A DNA stretch of 64,000 nt, from contig NZ_SISF01000032.1 in NCBI RefSeq assembly GCF_004310285.1, positions 372,001 to 436,000 of the forward strand. The letters are read 5' to 3'. This document shows, piece after piece, positions 1-9,150 of this stretch. How positions within the stretch are numbered: the first letter of the stretch is position 1; each line of letters opens with the position of its first letter. The notes under the pieces were generated by a model. That model was not told the DNA's origin, ran no database searches, and worked only from the letters and a program-made list of their open reading frames with translations. The translations under genes were made by a program, and so were the position numbers. The DNA is from Agrobacterium cavarae. Its GTDB lineage: Bacteria > Pseudomonadota > Alphaproteobacteria > Rhizobiales > Rhizobiaceae.

Positions 1-1773
1 GATGTCGGCAAGGCGGGCGTCGCGATCGATTCCGTCGAGGACATGAAGATCCTGTTTGACGGCATTCCCTTGAAGGACATGTCGGTCTCCATGACGATGA
101 ATGGTGCAGTGATCCCGATCCTCGCTTCCTTCATCGTCGCCGGGGAAGAACAGGGATGCGCGCGCGCCGAGCTTTCCGGCACGATACAGAACGACATTCT
201 CAAAGAATTCATGGTGCGCAATACCTACATCTACCCGCCGGAACCCTCGATGCGGATCATTGCCGACATCATCGAATATACGGCGCGCGAAATGCCGCGC
301 TTCAATTCCATCTCCATCTCCGGTTATCACATGCAGGAAGCCGGCGCGACGCTGGTGCAGGAACTGGCCTTCACGCTGGCCGACGGTCGCGAATATGTGC
401 GGGCCGCTCTGAAGAAGGGGCTGAACGTCGACGATTTCGCTGGCCGCCTCTCCTTCTTCTTCGCCATCGGCATGAATTTCTTCATGGAAGCAGCAAAGCT
501 TCGCGCTGCCCGCCTGCTCTGGTCGCGGATCATGGAGGAATTCAAACCGCAAAAGGCATCCTCGATGATGCTGCGCACGCACTGCCAGACCTCCGGCGTG
601 TCGCTTCAGGAGCAGGACCCGTTCAACAACGTCATCCGCACGGCCTATGAGGCGCTCTCCGCCGTGCTTGGCGGCACGCAATCGCTTCACACCAATGCGC
701 TCGATGAGGCGATGGCGCTGCCGACCGATTTTTCCGCGCGCATTGCCCGCAACACCCAGCTCATTCTCCAGCACGAAACGGGTGTCACCAAGGTGGTCGA
801 TCCGCTGGCGGGCTCCTACTACGTCGAGAGCCTGACGAACGAGCTTGCGGAAAAAGCCTGGGCTCTCATCGAAGAGGTGGAGCAATTGGGCGGCATGACA
901 AAGGCCGTCGATGACGGCCTGCCGAAGCGATTGATCGAAGAGGCTGCGACAAAGCGCCAGGCCGCCGTCGACCGCGGTGAAGAGATCATCGTCGGCGTCA
1001 ACAAGTTCCGTCTGGAAAATGAAGAACCGCTCGACATTCTGGATATCGACAACTCCGCGGTTCGGGCATCACAGATCAAGCGTCTGGAAACCGTGCGACG
1101 CCAGCGCAACCCAAAGGATGTCGAAAAGACCTTGGCGACGCTTTCGGACGTTGCACGTACGGGACAAGGCAATCTGCTTGAAGCGGCTGTCGAAGCAGCG
1201 CGTGCGAGGGCGACCGTCGGCGAGATTTCCGACGCCATGCGCGCAATCTTCGGAGATCATTTGGCCGTCCCGGAAGTCGTCCACGATGTTTATGGCGCCG
1301 CGTATGAGGACGATCCGGAATTTGCCACCTTGCGCAACCGGATTGGCGAACTGTCACACAGCGTAGGTGGCAAGCCGCGGATGATGGTCGCCAAGCTCGG
1401 CCAGGACGGGCACGACCGCGGCGCGAAGATCATCGCATCCGCTTTCGGCGATATCGGCTTTGATGTGCTCGCAGGGCCGCTCTTCCAGACGCCTGAGGAA
1501 GCGGCCGATCTGGCGGTCAAGAACAAGGTGCACGTGGTTGGCATGTCATCGCTTGCTGCGGGCCACAAGACGCTTGCGCCGCAGCTTGTCGAAGCGTTGA
1601 AGGCCAAGGGCGCAGAGAACATCATCGTCATCGTCGGCGGCGTCATTCCGCGTCAGGACTACGAGTTCCTGCTGGACCACGGCGTCGCAGCGGTCTTTGG
1701 CCCCGGCACCAACGTATTGGAAGCCGCCCGTGCGGTTATCGATCTGATGCAGGGGCGTTTGCGTAACGCCTAA
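1..1773 (+). CDS. scpA: methylmalonyl-CoA mutase, 3' part (5' end outside window)
   Basis: Adenosylcobalamin-dependent mutase that interconverts (R)-methylmalonyl-CoA and succinyl-CoA, the last step of propionyl-CoA assimilation in the cytosol. The reading frame is open from base 1, so the gene enters from the left. About 590 residues are visible, against roughly 710 for the family, so about 120 N-terminal residues of the substrate barrel are missing. Barrel motifs such as SGTIQNDILKEF and YIYPPEPSMR are intact. The C-terminal B12 domain carries the cofactor-binding DGHDRG (DxHxxG) and a GGVIP segment. It reads as the single-chain or large-subunit type; rhizobial literature calls it bhbA. It converges on the DUF4167 gene and ends at a shared hairpin terminator. 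The cognate adenosyltransferase is probably the PduO-type gene at 56255. Confidence 0.95.
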   Translation, partial: DVGKAGVAIDSVEDMKILFDGIPLKDMSVSMTMNGAVIPILASFIVAGEEQGCARAELSGTIQNDILKEFMVRNTYIYPPEPSMRIIADIIEYTAREMPRFNSISISGYHMQEAGATLVQELAFTLADGREYVRAALKKGLNVDDFAGRLSFFFAIGMNFFMEAAKLRAARLLWSRIMEEFKPQKASSMMLRTHCQTSGVSLQEQDPFNNVIRTAYEALSAVLGGTQSLHTNALDEAMALPTDFSARIARNTQLILQHETGVTKVVDPLAGSYYVESLTNELAEKAWALIEEVEQLGGMTKAVDDGLPKRLIEEAATKRQAAVDRGEEIIVGVNKFRLENEEPLDILDIDNSAVRASQIKRLETVRRQRNPKDVEKTLATLSDVARTGQGNLLEAAVEAARARATVGEISDAMRAIFGDHLAVPEVVHDVYGAAYEDDPEFATLRNRIGELSHSVGGKPRMMVAKLGQDGHDRGAKIIASAFGDIGFDVLAGPLFQTPEEAADLAVKNKVHVVGMSSLAAGHKTLAPQLVEALKAKGAENIIVIVGGVIPRQDYEFLLDHGVAAVFGPGTNVLEAARAVIDLMQGRLRNA

Positions 1774-1845
1774 CGGCGACGCAGCGGCGCTAAAATAAAA
1801 ACAAGTGTTGGGCCGATGCTGTAGGGATGCTCTCGGCATTTCAAC

Positions 1846-1886
1846 AAAAAAGCGATGGATTTTCACCCATCGCTTTTTCTTTTTCT
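1846..1886. terminator. bidirectional rho-independent terminator
   Basis: An AGCGATGG/CCATCGCT stem (1851-1858 and 1867-1874) with an 8-nt loop is flanked by an A-run on the left and a T-rich run on the right. It can therefore terminate both the mutase gene on + and the DUF4167 gene on -. It sits midway between the two convergent stops. Confidence 0.85.
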
Positions 1887-1904
1887 CAATGTGAAAGAGC
1901 AGCC

Positions 1905-2738
1905 TTACTCGGCAGCCTTCTCCAATTCGGAAGGCTGTTCGCCTTCTGCCTCTTCGGCGCCTGCCGTGCGGCGTGGGCGGCGAGGACGCGGGCTGGTGCT
2001 GCGCGTGCGGCGCGGTGCGCGCTCGCCTGCACCGGCTTCGGCCTGGGCTTCCTCTTCAACGGCCACTTCCTTCGGCGTACCTTCGATCACGGGCTGCGGT
2101 GCAGAGCTTGCATCGTAAACCGGCGCGATGACAACGGGTGCTGCGGCAACGGCTTCCGCGCCCTCTTCGGCCTGCGCTTCGCGCGGCTGACGTTCAGGGC
2201 GATTGGGACGCTCGCGGCGATCGCGACGCTCACCACGGTCCGGACGATCTTGCCGTTCCTGACGCTCTGGCCGCTCTTGGTGCTCCTGACGTTCGGGCTG
2301 GTCCTGACGCTGCGCGCGCTGTTCGTTCTGCTCATGCGCGACGGGCAGCACAACGACGACGTCGTCATTGTCATTGCCGTCCATATCGTCGCCGTCACGG
2401 TCATTGCCGTATTCGCCGCGATCGTCGCGCTGGAAACGTTCCTGCATCTGCGCCTGGGCGGATGCGATGATACGGTTATAATGTTCGGCGTGCTGCAGGT
2501 AGTTTTCCGCCATGACGCGGTCGCCGGAGCTTTGAGCATCACGTGCGAGCGCGGCGTACTTTTCCGCAATATGCTGGGCAGTGCCGCGAATCTTCACATC
2601 GGGGCCGGAACTATCATAGGTTCTGGTCAGCGGATTTCCACCTTTACGGTTGAAATTGTTACTGTTTCCGCCGCCATTATTATTGTTGTTGTTGTTATTA
2701 CGCCCCCGGCCGCGCTTGTTTTGCTGTCCTGGCCTCAT
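1905..2738 (-). CDS. DUF4167 domain protein, low-complexity R/E/Q tail
   Basis: A 277-residue protein of unknown function, conserved in Rhizobiales. The N-terminus is basic (MRPGQQNKRGRGR) and is followed by a poly-Asn/Gly stretch. A compact segment of about 70 residues that defines DUF4167 comes next, with motifs TYDSSGPDVKIRG and AENYLQHAEHYNR. A long tail is made of short Arg/Glu/Gln/Asp/Pro units. The ATG at 2738 is preferred to an upstream TTG at 2771 because an AGGTGAG ribosome site lies 7 nt before it and family members begin MRPGQQ. The basic N-terminus suggests nucleic-acid binding, but that is inference. It is the last gene of the leftward lysC-to-prmC series, separated from prmC by 384 bp. 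Confidence 0.88.
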   Translation of the reverse strand: MRPGQQNKRGRGRNNNNNNNNGGGNSNNFNRKGGNPLTRTYDSSGPDVKIRGTAQHIAEKYAALARDAQSSGDRVMAENYLQHAEHYNRIIASAQAQMQERFQRDDRGEYGNDRDGDDMDGNDNDDVVVVLPVAHEQNEQRAQRQDQPERQEHQERPERQERQDRPDRGERRDRRERPNRPERQPREAQAEEGAEAVAAAPVVIAPVYDASSAPQPVIEGTPKEVAVEEEAQAEAGAGERAPRRTRSTSPRPRRPRRTAGAEEAEGEQPSELEKAAE

Positions 2739-3122
2739 CAATTGCTCACCTGAATTCTGTTGTGCTGACAATTATCGTTTTTCGATGCGATCCGGCAAGG
2801 AATTAGCCCTCTCCTGAACCGCGACCATTACGCGTCCTGCTCTCACAAGAGACAAGACTTCGCGTTTGCCGACCTGATGCGCATATGCTGCATCTAGCCC
2901 CTTGCGAACAAAGTTTCCTGAATCACATGCCGGAAATGCCCAGCCTTTCAGAGTTCTCCAAGAGAACCCGCTTCGGGACTGATCCAAACCCTGACGAATC
3001 TTATTTCGCCCTCAGCCACCCGGCATGTGGCCGCAAACTAGCCCGCTTCCTGCGGAAATCCAAGCCTTTTCTTTTGCTTTGCAAAATATCCTTGAACAAA
3101 ACACCCGCAGCTGTTTTTTGAC
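2739..3122. other. intergenic stretch upstream of the DUF4167 gene
   Basis: This 384-bp gap holds the ribosome site and presumably the promoter of the DUF4167 gene. I see no convincing ORF, RNA or hairpin terminator in it. A 71-codon frame on - (2772-2987) has no ribosome site and no recognisable sequence. Confidence 0.5.
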
Positions 3123-3986
3123 CTATCTGCGAAATACCAATACGCGATCGTTGCCGCCATAGTCTTTGACGTGGTCCACGCAATCATATCCCTGCGATAC
3201 AAATATGGTCGTTACATCTGCCATTTGATCGTAGCCTATTTCGACCCCGACCACTCCACCACTTTCGAGAAAATCCACTGCTTTTTCAGCTATAACTCTG
3301 TAGGGGAGAAGGCCATCCGCACCGCCATCCAGGGCGATAAAGGGATCAAACTCGCGAACTTCGCGATCCAATGTATCGATGACATCTGTTCTAATATAAG
3401 GCGGGTTTGACAAGATTATGTCGAAGCGCCCGGAAATACGGTCGAACCAGTCGCTTTCCACCGTCTCGAACCGCGTCTCAAGCCCAAATCTTTCCGCATT
3501 GCGAAATGCAGTTGCCAGGGCATCCGTCGATACATCGCTGCCGACCCCCGTGGCTTCAGGAATAGAATGCAACAGCGACAGGCATATGGCGCCAGTGCCA
3601 ATCCCCATATCGAGAATGCGCGCCTCACCCTTTTGCGCAACCACCGCCCGCAGATGCGGCAACACCGCCTCGATCAGCACTTCGGTATCCGGCCTCGGCT
3701 CCAGTGTCCCGGCCGACATGAGAAAGTCCAGGCCGTAAAATTCGCGGTGTCCCAGGATGCGGTGGACTGGCTCCCCCTTTTCACGCCGCGCGATCAGGTC
3801 TTCGATCCGGTGCGCTTCATAAGGATGAACGGGCCGAGACCCTTTCAGAACGAAGTCGGTGAGCGAAAAGCCGATGACGTCGCCGATCAAAAGCCGCGCA
3901 TCCGTCGAAGGATCGGCAATGCCCACAACAGCGAGGCGCCGCTTCGCATCGGCCACCAAAGCTTGAACGGTCGTCTCGACGCTCAC
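3123..3986 (-). CDS. prmC: peptide chain release factor N5-glutamine methyltransferase
   Basis: SAM-dependent enzyme that methylates the glutamine of the GGQ motif in release factors 1 and 2. The 287-residue protein has an N-terminal helical domain (about 1-90), with RRxxGEPxxxILG-type residues visible, then a Rossmann methyltransferase domain. SAM motif I reads LDMGIGTGAI. The substrate-binding NPPY is present (IILSNPPYIRTD). It starts with GTG at 3986, overlapping the prfA stop by 4 nt (GTGA), so it is translationally coupled to its own substrate gene. This prfA-prmC order is the usual bacterial one. Confidence 0.97.
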   Translation of the reverse strand: MSVETTVQALVADAKRRLAVVGIADPSTDARLLIGDVIGFSLTDFVLKGSRPVHPYEAHRIEDLIARREKGEPVHRILGHREFYGLDFLMSAGTLEPRPDTEVLIEAVLPHLRAVVAQKGEARILDMGIGTGAICLSLLHSIPEATGVGSDVSTDALATAFRNAERFGLETRFETVESDWFDRISGRFDIILSNPPYIRTDVIDTLDREVREFDPFIALDGGADGLLPYRVIAEKAVDFLESGGVVGVEIGYDQMADVTTIFVSQGYDCVDHVKDYGGNDRVLVFRR

Positions 3987-5062
3987 TGCTGCTCGCCAAG
4001 CTGGGCCAACTGGCCCGCCTGATAATCGGCAATCAAAGCATCGACCAACTCGTCGATATCGCCTTCGATCATGCGATCGAGCTTGTAGAGTGTCAGGTTG
4101 ATGCGGTGATCGGTGACACGACCCTGCGGGAAATTGTAGGTGCGGATGCGCTCGGAGCGATCGCCGGAACCCACCTGGCTCTTACGGTCGGCTGAGCGTT
4201 CGCTGTCGGCCTTCTGCCGCTCGATATCGTAAAGCCTGGAGCGAAGAACCTGCATGGCCTTGGCACGGTTCTGGTGTTGCGACTTCTCCGATGAGGTGAC
4301 GATGAGACCCGTCGGCAGATGGGTGATGCGCACGGCGGAGTCGGTCGTGTTGACGTGCTGACCACCGGCACCAGATGCCCGCATCGTATCGATGCGGATA
4401 TCTTCCGGACGGATTTCGATGTCGATATCCTCGGCTTCCGGCAACACGGCGACCGTTGCCGCAGACGTGTGAATGCGCCCGCCCGCTTCCGTTTCCGGCA
4501 CACGCTGAACACGGTGAACACCGGATTCGAATTTCAGCTTGGAGAACACGCCGCGGCCAGTAATCGTCGCGATGATTTCCTTGAAGCCGCCCGCTTCCCC
4601 TTCGCTCGAGGACAGTACCTCCACCTTCCAGCCTTTGCCACTGGCAAAACGCTCATACATGCGGAAGAGATCGCCGGCAAAGAGCGCGGCTTCGGACCCG
4701 CCGGTTCCTGCGCGGATTTCAAGGATCGCGCTTCTCTCGTCCGCCGCGTCCTTCGGCAGCAGAAGGATCTGCATCTCTTTCTCCAACGCTTCGATGCGTT
4801 CGGAGAGATCGGGCAGTTCGGCTTCGGCAAGTTCGCGCATGTCGCGATCCATCGTCTTGTCGGACAGGATCGCTTCCAGATCGGCAGCCTCAGCCTTGGC
4901 CTTCTCATATTCCCGGATGGTCTTTACCACGGGCTGCAATTCCGAATACTCGGACGCAAGCTTGACATAGACATCCGCGGCCGGGCCTGCAGACATTCGG
5001 GCTTCGATCTCGCCGAAGCGGCGTTCAAGCTCACGCATTTTCTCGACGGGAAGCTTCGCCAC
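3983..5062 (-). CDS. prfA: peptide chain release factor 1
   Basis: Recognises UAA/UAG stop codons and triggers peptide release. The protein is 359 residues, the normal length. The catalytic GGQ lies in GAGGQHVNTTDSA. The stop-codon-reading tripeptide region reads RVPETE, where Escherichia coli has PAT; a variable middle residue is common in alphaproteobacteria. An N-terminal coiled helical domain precedes them. The start is a GTG at 5062, giving MAKLPVEKMREL; an internal ATG eight codons later has a weaker context. It lies 31 bp behind ptsP and overlaps prmC. Confidence 0.97.
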   Translation of the reverse strand: MAKLPVEKMRELERRFGEIEARMSAGPAADVYVKLASEYSELQPVVKTIREYEKAKAEAADLEAILSDKTMDRDMRELAEAELPDLSERIEALEKEMQILLLPKDAADERSAILEIRAGTGGSEAALFAGDLFRMYERFASGKGWKVEVLSSSEGEAGGFKEIIATITGRGVFSKLKFESGVHRVQRVPETEAGGRIHTSAATVAVLPEAEDIDIEIRPEDIRIDTMRASGAGGQHVNTTDSAVRITHLPTGLIVTSSEKSQHQNRAKAMQVLRSRLYDIERQKADSERSADRKSQVGSGDRSERIRTYNFPQGRVTDHRINLTLYKLDRMIEGDIDELVDALIADYQAGQLAQLGEQQ

Positions 5063-5093
5063 CTGTCACATACTCCACTTTTTATAATCGTGC

Positions 5094-7361
5094 TTAGATA
5101 GGGATCGAATGGGTCGAAGCAAACCGCACCAGCAAATCACGCGTACTTTCCAATGATTTGCTGTCATCGAGCGCCGCATTCAACTCTTCCGCCAGCAGCC
5201 CGGCATCGACCCCAAGCAGCATCGCCTTTACCGGACCGATCGCCGTTGGCGACATGGAAATCGACCGGAAACCGAGCCCGATCAGTGCCATGGCCGACAA
5301 TGGCTTGCTTGCCATTTCGCCGCAGAGCGTCACCGGGGTGTTGTTGCGTTCGCCAGCCCGGATGATGTCGCGCAGAATGCGAAGGAACGGCTTGCCCAGA
5401 TTGTCGAAGCGATCCGAGACACGGGCGTTACCGCGGTCCACCGCCATCGCAAACTGGAACAGATCGTTCGATCCGACCGAAACGAAATCCACTTCCGACA
5501 TCAGTTCGTCGAGCTGCCACATCAGCGACGGCACTTCCAGCATCACACCGAATTGCAGCTTGCGCGGCAGCGCGTGACTGAACTTCGAAAGATGCTGAAC
5601 TTCCTTCTGCATCAACTCGCGAACCGCGTGAATTTCCGAGACTTCCGTCACCATCGGCAACATCATCTTCAATTCCGCGCCGGAGGCCGCACGCAGGAGC
5701 GCCCGCATCTGGGTGCGAAGCAAGCCCGGACGGTCGAGCGACAGACGAATGGCGCGCCATCCGAGAGCCGGATTTTCTTCCTCCTGGCCCCGCATATAGG
5801 AGACGACCTTGTCGCCGCCGATATCGAGTGTGCGGAAGGTCACCGGCTTGCCCTTGGCCTGGCGCAGGACGCTTCGGTAGAAGGCCTCCTGCTCCTCGCC
5901 CTTCGGCATATTCGATGCGATCATGAATTGCAGTTCGGTGCGGAAGAGACCGATACCGTCTGCGCCGGACTCTTCCAACTGCGGAAGATCGACCAGCAGG
6001 CCGGCATTCATCTTCAGGCTGACCTTCTGGCCATCCTTCGTGATCGGCTCCACGTCGCGCAGCGCACGGAACTGTTCCTGGCGGCGAGCCCGCAGGCGAA
6101 CCTTCTCTTCATAGGCGCGCTGCAGGTCTGTGACAGGCCGCAAATGCACCTTGCCGTCGTCGCCGTCGATGATGATCGGGTCGTTGTTTTCGGCCAGCGC
6201 CACGATGCCGGTTGCCTGGCCGATGACGGGAATACCCATGGCACGGGCAACGATCACCACATGGCTGGTGACCGCACCGTCTTCCAGCACCAGACCACGC
6301 AGCTTTTCACGCGGATAATCCAGAAGCTCGGCAGCACCCATGGCACGCGCCAATACGATGGCGTCGAGAGGAAATTCGTGGTCTGGGGCTCTGCCACCAA
6401 AGCCCATCAACTGACGCAGCAGGCGGTTGGCCAGGTCGTCGAAATCATGCATCCGCTCGCGCAGATACGGATCGGTCAGGCGCATCATGCGCGCCTTGGT
6501 GTCGCTCTGCACCTTCTCGACCGCAGCCTCGGCCGTCAGGCCGTTGCGGATCGCCTCTTCCATACGGCGTACCCAGCCCTGGTCATGGGCGAACATGCGG
6601 TAGGTTTCCAGCACCTCGCGATGCTCGCCTTCGGTGGCGACATCACGGCGCTGCAACATGTCGTCGATCGAAATGCGCAGCGAGCCGATGGCTTCGGCAA
6701 GGCGACGAATTTCGGTATCGGCGTCTTCGTTCAGAAGGTTGGTGACGACGATGCGGGGATCGTGGAGAACCACATGACCAAGGCCGATGCCTTCACCATA
6801 GGCGTCGCCATCGATGGAGACCGCTCTGGTCAGGTCCAATTCCACGCCGGGGCGGGTGATTTTCTTCAATTCGCCGCTCGCCACGATTTCCGCAATAAGC
6901 ATTGCGGTTGTCTCAAGCGCTTCAACTTCATCCTCCCGGTATGTTCGGCTGGTCTTGTTCTGAACGACAAGAACGCCAAGAGTGCGACCGGATCTCAAAA
7001 TCGGCACACCGAGGAAGGAATGATAAATTTCTTCACCCGTTTCAGGGAGATAGCGGAAAGCGGGATGCGCCTGCGCATCGGAAAGATTGAGCGGCTGGGC
7101 GGAAGCGGCAATGGTACCGACAAGGCCTTGCCCCATTTTCAACTGGGCAAGATGGACCGCATCCTTGTTCAGGCCTTCGGTGGCGTAAAGCTCGAGAATG
7201 CTGTCGGAGCGAAGCACGTAAACGGAACACACTTCGGCAACCATGTTGCTGGCGATCTGCCGGACAATCTGGTCGAGGCGCTCCTGCGGCTCAAGATGCT
7301 CCGCCATCATTTCGCGAAGCCGCCTGAGAAGGACACGCGGACCTGCGGAAAGGTCTCTCAT
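5094..7361 (-). CDS. ptsP: PEP-protein phosphotransferase of the nitrogen PTS (EI-Ntr)
   Basis: First enzyme of the nitrogen-related phosphotransferase chain: it passes phosphate from PEP to NPr and on to EIIA-Ntr, a regulatory system that transports no sugar. The 755-residue protein has an N-terminal GAF domain (about 20-150), a PEP-utiliser mobile domain with the phosphorylated His in AVTSHVVIVAR, and a PEP-binding barrel with the catalytic Cys in TLCGEMAS. The GAF domain separates it from sugar-PTS enzyme I. The ATG at 7361 (MRDLSAGPR) has GGGAG 8 nt upstream and is preferred to a start 10 codons earlier. It sits between lysC and prfA in the same direction, as in other Rhizobiaceae. Confidence 0.96.
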   Translation of the reverse strand: MRDLSAGPRVLLRRLREMMAEHLEPQERLDQIVRQIASNMVAEVCSVYVLRSDSILELYATEGLNKDAVHLAQLKMGQGLVGTIAASAQPLNLSDAQAHPAFRYLPETGEEIYHSFLGVPILRSGRTLGVLVVQNKTSRTYREDEVEALETTAMLIAEIVASGELKKITRPGVELDLTRAVSIDGDAYGEGIGLGHVVLHDPRIVVTNLLNEDADTEIRRLAEAIGSLRISIDDMLQRRDVATEGEHREVLETYRMFAHDQGWVRRMEEAIRNGLTAEAAVEKVQSDTKARMMRLTDPYLRERMHDFDDLANRLLRQLMGFGGRAPDHEFPLDAIVLARAMGAAELLDYPREKLRGLVLEDGAVTSHVVIVARAMGIPVIGQATGIVALAENNDPIIIDGDDGKVHLRPVTDLQRAYEEKVRLRARRQEQFRALRDVEPITKDGQKVSLKMNAGLLVDLPQLEESGADGIGLFRTELQFMIASNMPKGEEQEAFYRSVLRQAKGKPVTFRTLDIGGDKVVSYMRGQEEENPALGWRAIRLSLDRPGLLRTQMRALLRAASGAELKMMLPMVTEVSEIHAVRELMQKEVQHLSKFSHALPRKLQFGVMLEVPSLMWQLDELMSEVDFVSVGSNDLFQFAMAVDRGNARVSDRFDNLGKPFLRILRDIIRAGERNNTPVTLCGEMASKPLSAMALIGLGFRSISMSPTAIGPVKAMLLGVDAGLLAEELNAALDDSKSLESTRDLLVRFASTHSIPI

Positions 7362-7524
7362 CGCGCATGCTCCCGAATGCCGATCGTGCAAACCATTGCG
7401 GCGGGCACGAAAGGCTCAATCAAATTTATGGCGTACCGCCCCCGGCTCTCAAGCCGAAAGCGACACTTGCATCAGAATACCGCTCTTCGGAAAGAATCGA
7501 ATAACGTGTACTGACGTTCAAGAA

Positions 7525-8805
7525 TCAACTTTTATCCAGACCGTAGGCAGAATGCAAAGTGCGAACTGCAAGTTCGGCATAGGCACCGTCGATCAGGATG
7601 GAAATCTTAATTTCCGAGGTGGTGATAGCCTTGATGTTGATGTTCTTTTCAGCCAGCGCCTTGAACGCGCTCGCGGCAACGCCCGCATGGCTGCGCATGC
7701 CGATACCGATGACCGACACCTTGGCAAGGCCGGTTTCGTTCTGCACGACGTCGAAGCCGATCTGCGCCTTGTTGTCTTCCAGAACCTTCAGCGCCTTGGG
7801 AGCGTCGCCTGAGGGAACCGTAAAGGTCATGTCCGTGCGCGAACCGTCTTCAGAGATGTTCTGAACGATCATATCGACATTGATATGCGCTTCAGCGAGC
7901 GGGCCGAAGATAGCGGCCGAAACGCCGGGGCGATCCGAGAGGCGACGCAGCGAGATTTGCGCTTCATCCTTGGCATAGGCGATGCCGGTTACGACTTCCT
8001 GTTCCACGATTTCATCCTCGTCACAAATCAAAGTACCGGGCGGGTTGATAAGGTCACCCATGCCCGGCGCATCGGGATCTTCAAAACTGGAGCGCACGAA
8101 GGTACGAACCTTGTGCACCATGGCAAGCTCGACCGAACGGACCTGCAAAACCTTGGCGCCAAGCGACGCCATTTCGAGCATTTCCTCAAACGCCACCTTT
8201 TTCAGGCGCCGTGCCTTCGGCTCGATGCGGGGGTCGGTCGTGTAGACGCCATCCACATCGGTGTAGATGTCGCAGCGATCGGCCTTGACGCCAGCGGCAA
8301 TGGCAACGGCGGAGGTATCGGAACCACCACGGCCGAGTGTTGCAATGCGGTTGTCCGGGCCGAGACCCTGGAAGCCGGCGATGACGGCCACCTGACCCTC
8401 GCCCATGCGGCGAATGATATCGGAACCGTCAATGTCGAGAATGCGGGCAGCGCCATGGGCGTTGTCGGTGCGGATCGGAATCTGCCAGCCCTGCCAGGAG
8501 CGGGCATTCACACCCATCGACTGAAGCGCGATCGCCAGAAGACCGGATGTGACCTGCTCGCCAGACGCAACGACGGCATCATATTCACGGGCATCGTAAA
8601 AGGACGCGGAACCGCTGGCACCGGCGACTTTCGGCGTGTTCTGCACCCAGTCGACCAGTTCATTGGTTTTTCCGGACATGGCCGAAACCACCACGGCCAC
8701 TTCATGGCCGGCATCCACTTCACGTTTCACATGCCGCGCGACATTGTGAATACGTTCGAGGTTTGCGACGGACGTACCGCCGAATTTCATGACAATGCGA
8801 GCCAT
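7525..8805 (-). CDS. lysC: aspartate kinase
   Basis: Phosphorylates aspartate, the committed step to lysine, threonine, methionine and diaminopimelate. The 426-residue monofunctional enzyme opens with the KFGGTSV nucleotide/substrate motif and has a kinase domain to about residue 250. Two ACT domains follow for feedback control; the second contains SVIGIGMRSHAG. It probably starts the leftward transcript, with 345 bp free upstream and 163 bp to ptsP. lysA, which acts later in the same pathway, is at 48848. Confidence 0.96.
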   Translation of the reverse strand: MARIVMKFGGTSVANLERIHNVARHVKREVDAGHEVAVVVSAMSGKTNELVDWVQNTPKVAGASGSASFYDAREYDAVVASGEQVTSGLLAIALQSMGVNARSWQGWQIPIRTDNAHGAARILDIDGSDIIRRMGEGQVAVIAGFQGLGPDNRIATLGRGGSDTSAVAIAAGVKADRCDIYTDVDGVYTTDPRIEPKARRLKKVAFEEMLEMASLGAKVLQVRSVELAMVHKVRTFVRSSFEDPDAPGMGDLINPPGTLICDEDEIVEQEVVTGIAYAKDEAQISLRRLSDRPGVSAAIFGPLAEAHINVDMIVQNISEDGSRTDMTFTVPSGDAPKALKVLEDNKAQIGFDVVQNETGLAKVSVIGIGMRSHAGVAASAFKALAEKNINIKAITTSEIKISILIDGAYAELAVRTLHSAYGLDKS

Positions 8806-9150
8806 AGCCTAGACCAGTACCATCCCACTGCGCCGCGCGAGCGGCAGATAAGCACACACCCCGTTTCCCCCGGAAAGACCGGGCTGTCAGGTTGCGGGTC
8901 TCTTAGCGAAAAGGATAAGGCCATGCAATGCCGTTTGTGAACCATGCGGTACGGTTATGGACGCGTGCCCGCGCCGCGCTCCAGACAAGCCTTTGCGCCA
9001 AAATCGGCAAGCGTACCGTCCCGCACTGTACAAATGCGGGCAATCGCAGTAAAAGCGCGCCACATGAATTGGCCATAGTGGCCCTCAACGGCCTGTGTGG
9101 CGTCGTCCGTTTGGGACAAATGCAGGCATCCATATTCCGAAAGACGGTAG
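8806..9150. other. divergent intergenic region lysC / helicase
   Basis: A 345-bp gap between two divergently oriented genes, so it must carry promoters for both. I could not place a convincing -35/-10 pair, and no hairpin or RNA gene stands out. Frames crossing it lack ribosome sites. Confidence 0.5.

Noticed and set aside
1827..2753. 308-codon hydrophobic-looking frame on +
   Set aside because: Antisense of the DUF4167 low-complexity tail; its hydrophobic look comes from complementing Arg/Gln codons.
5553..7514. 653-codon frame on +
   Set aside because: Antisense to ptsP; no ribosome site or domain. Long antisense frames are expected from GC-rich codon bias.
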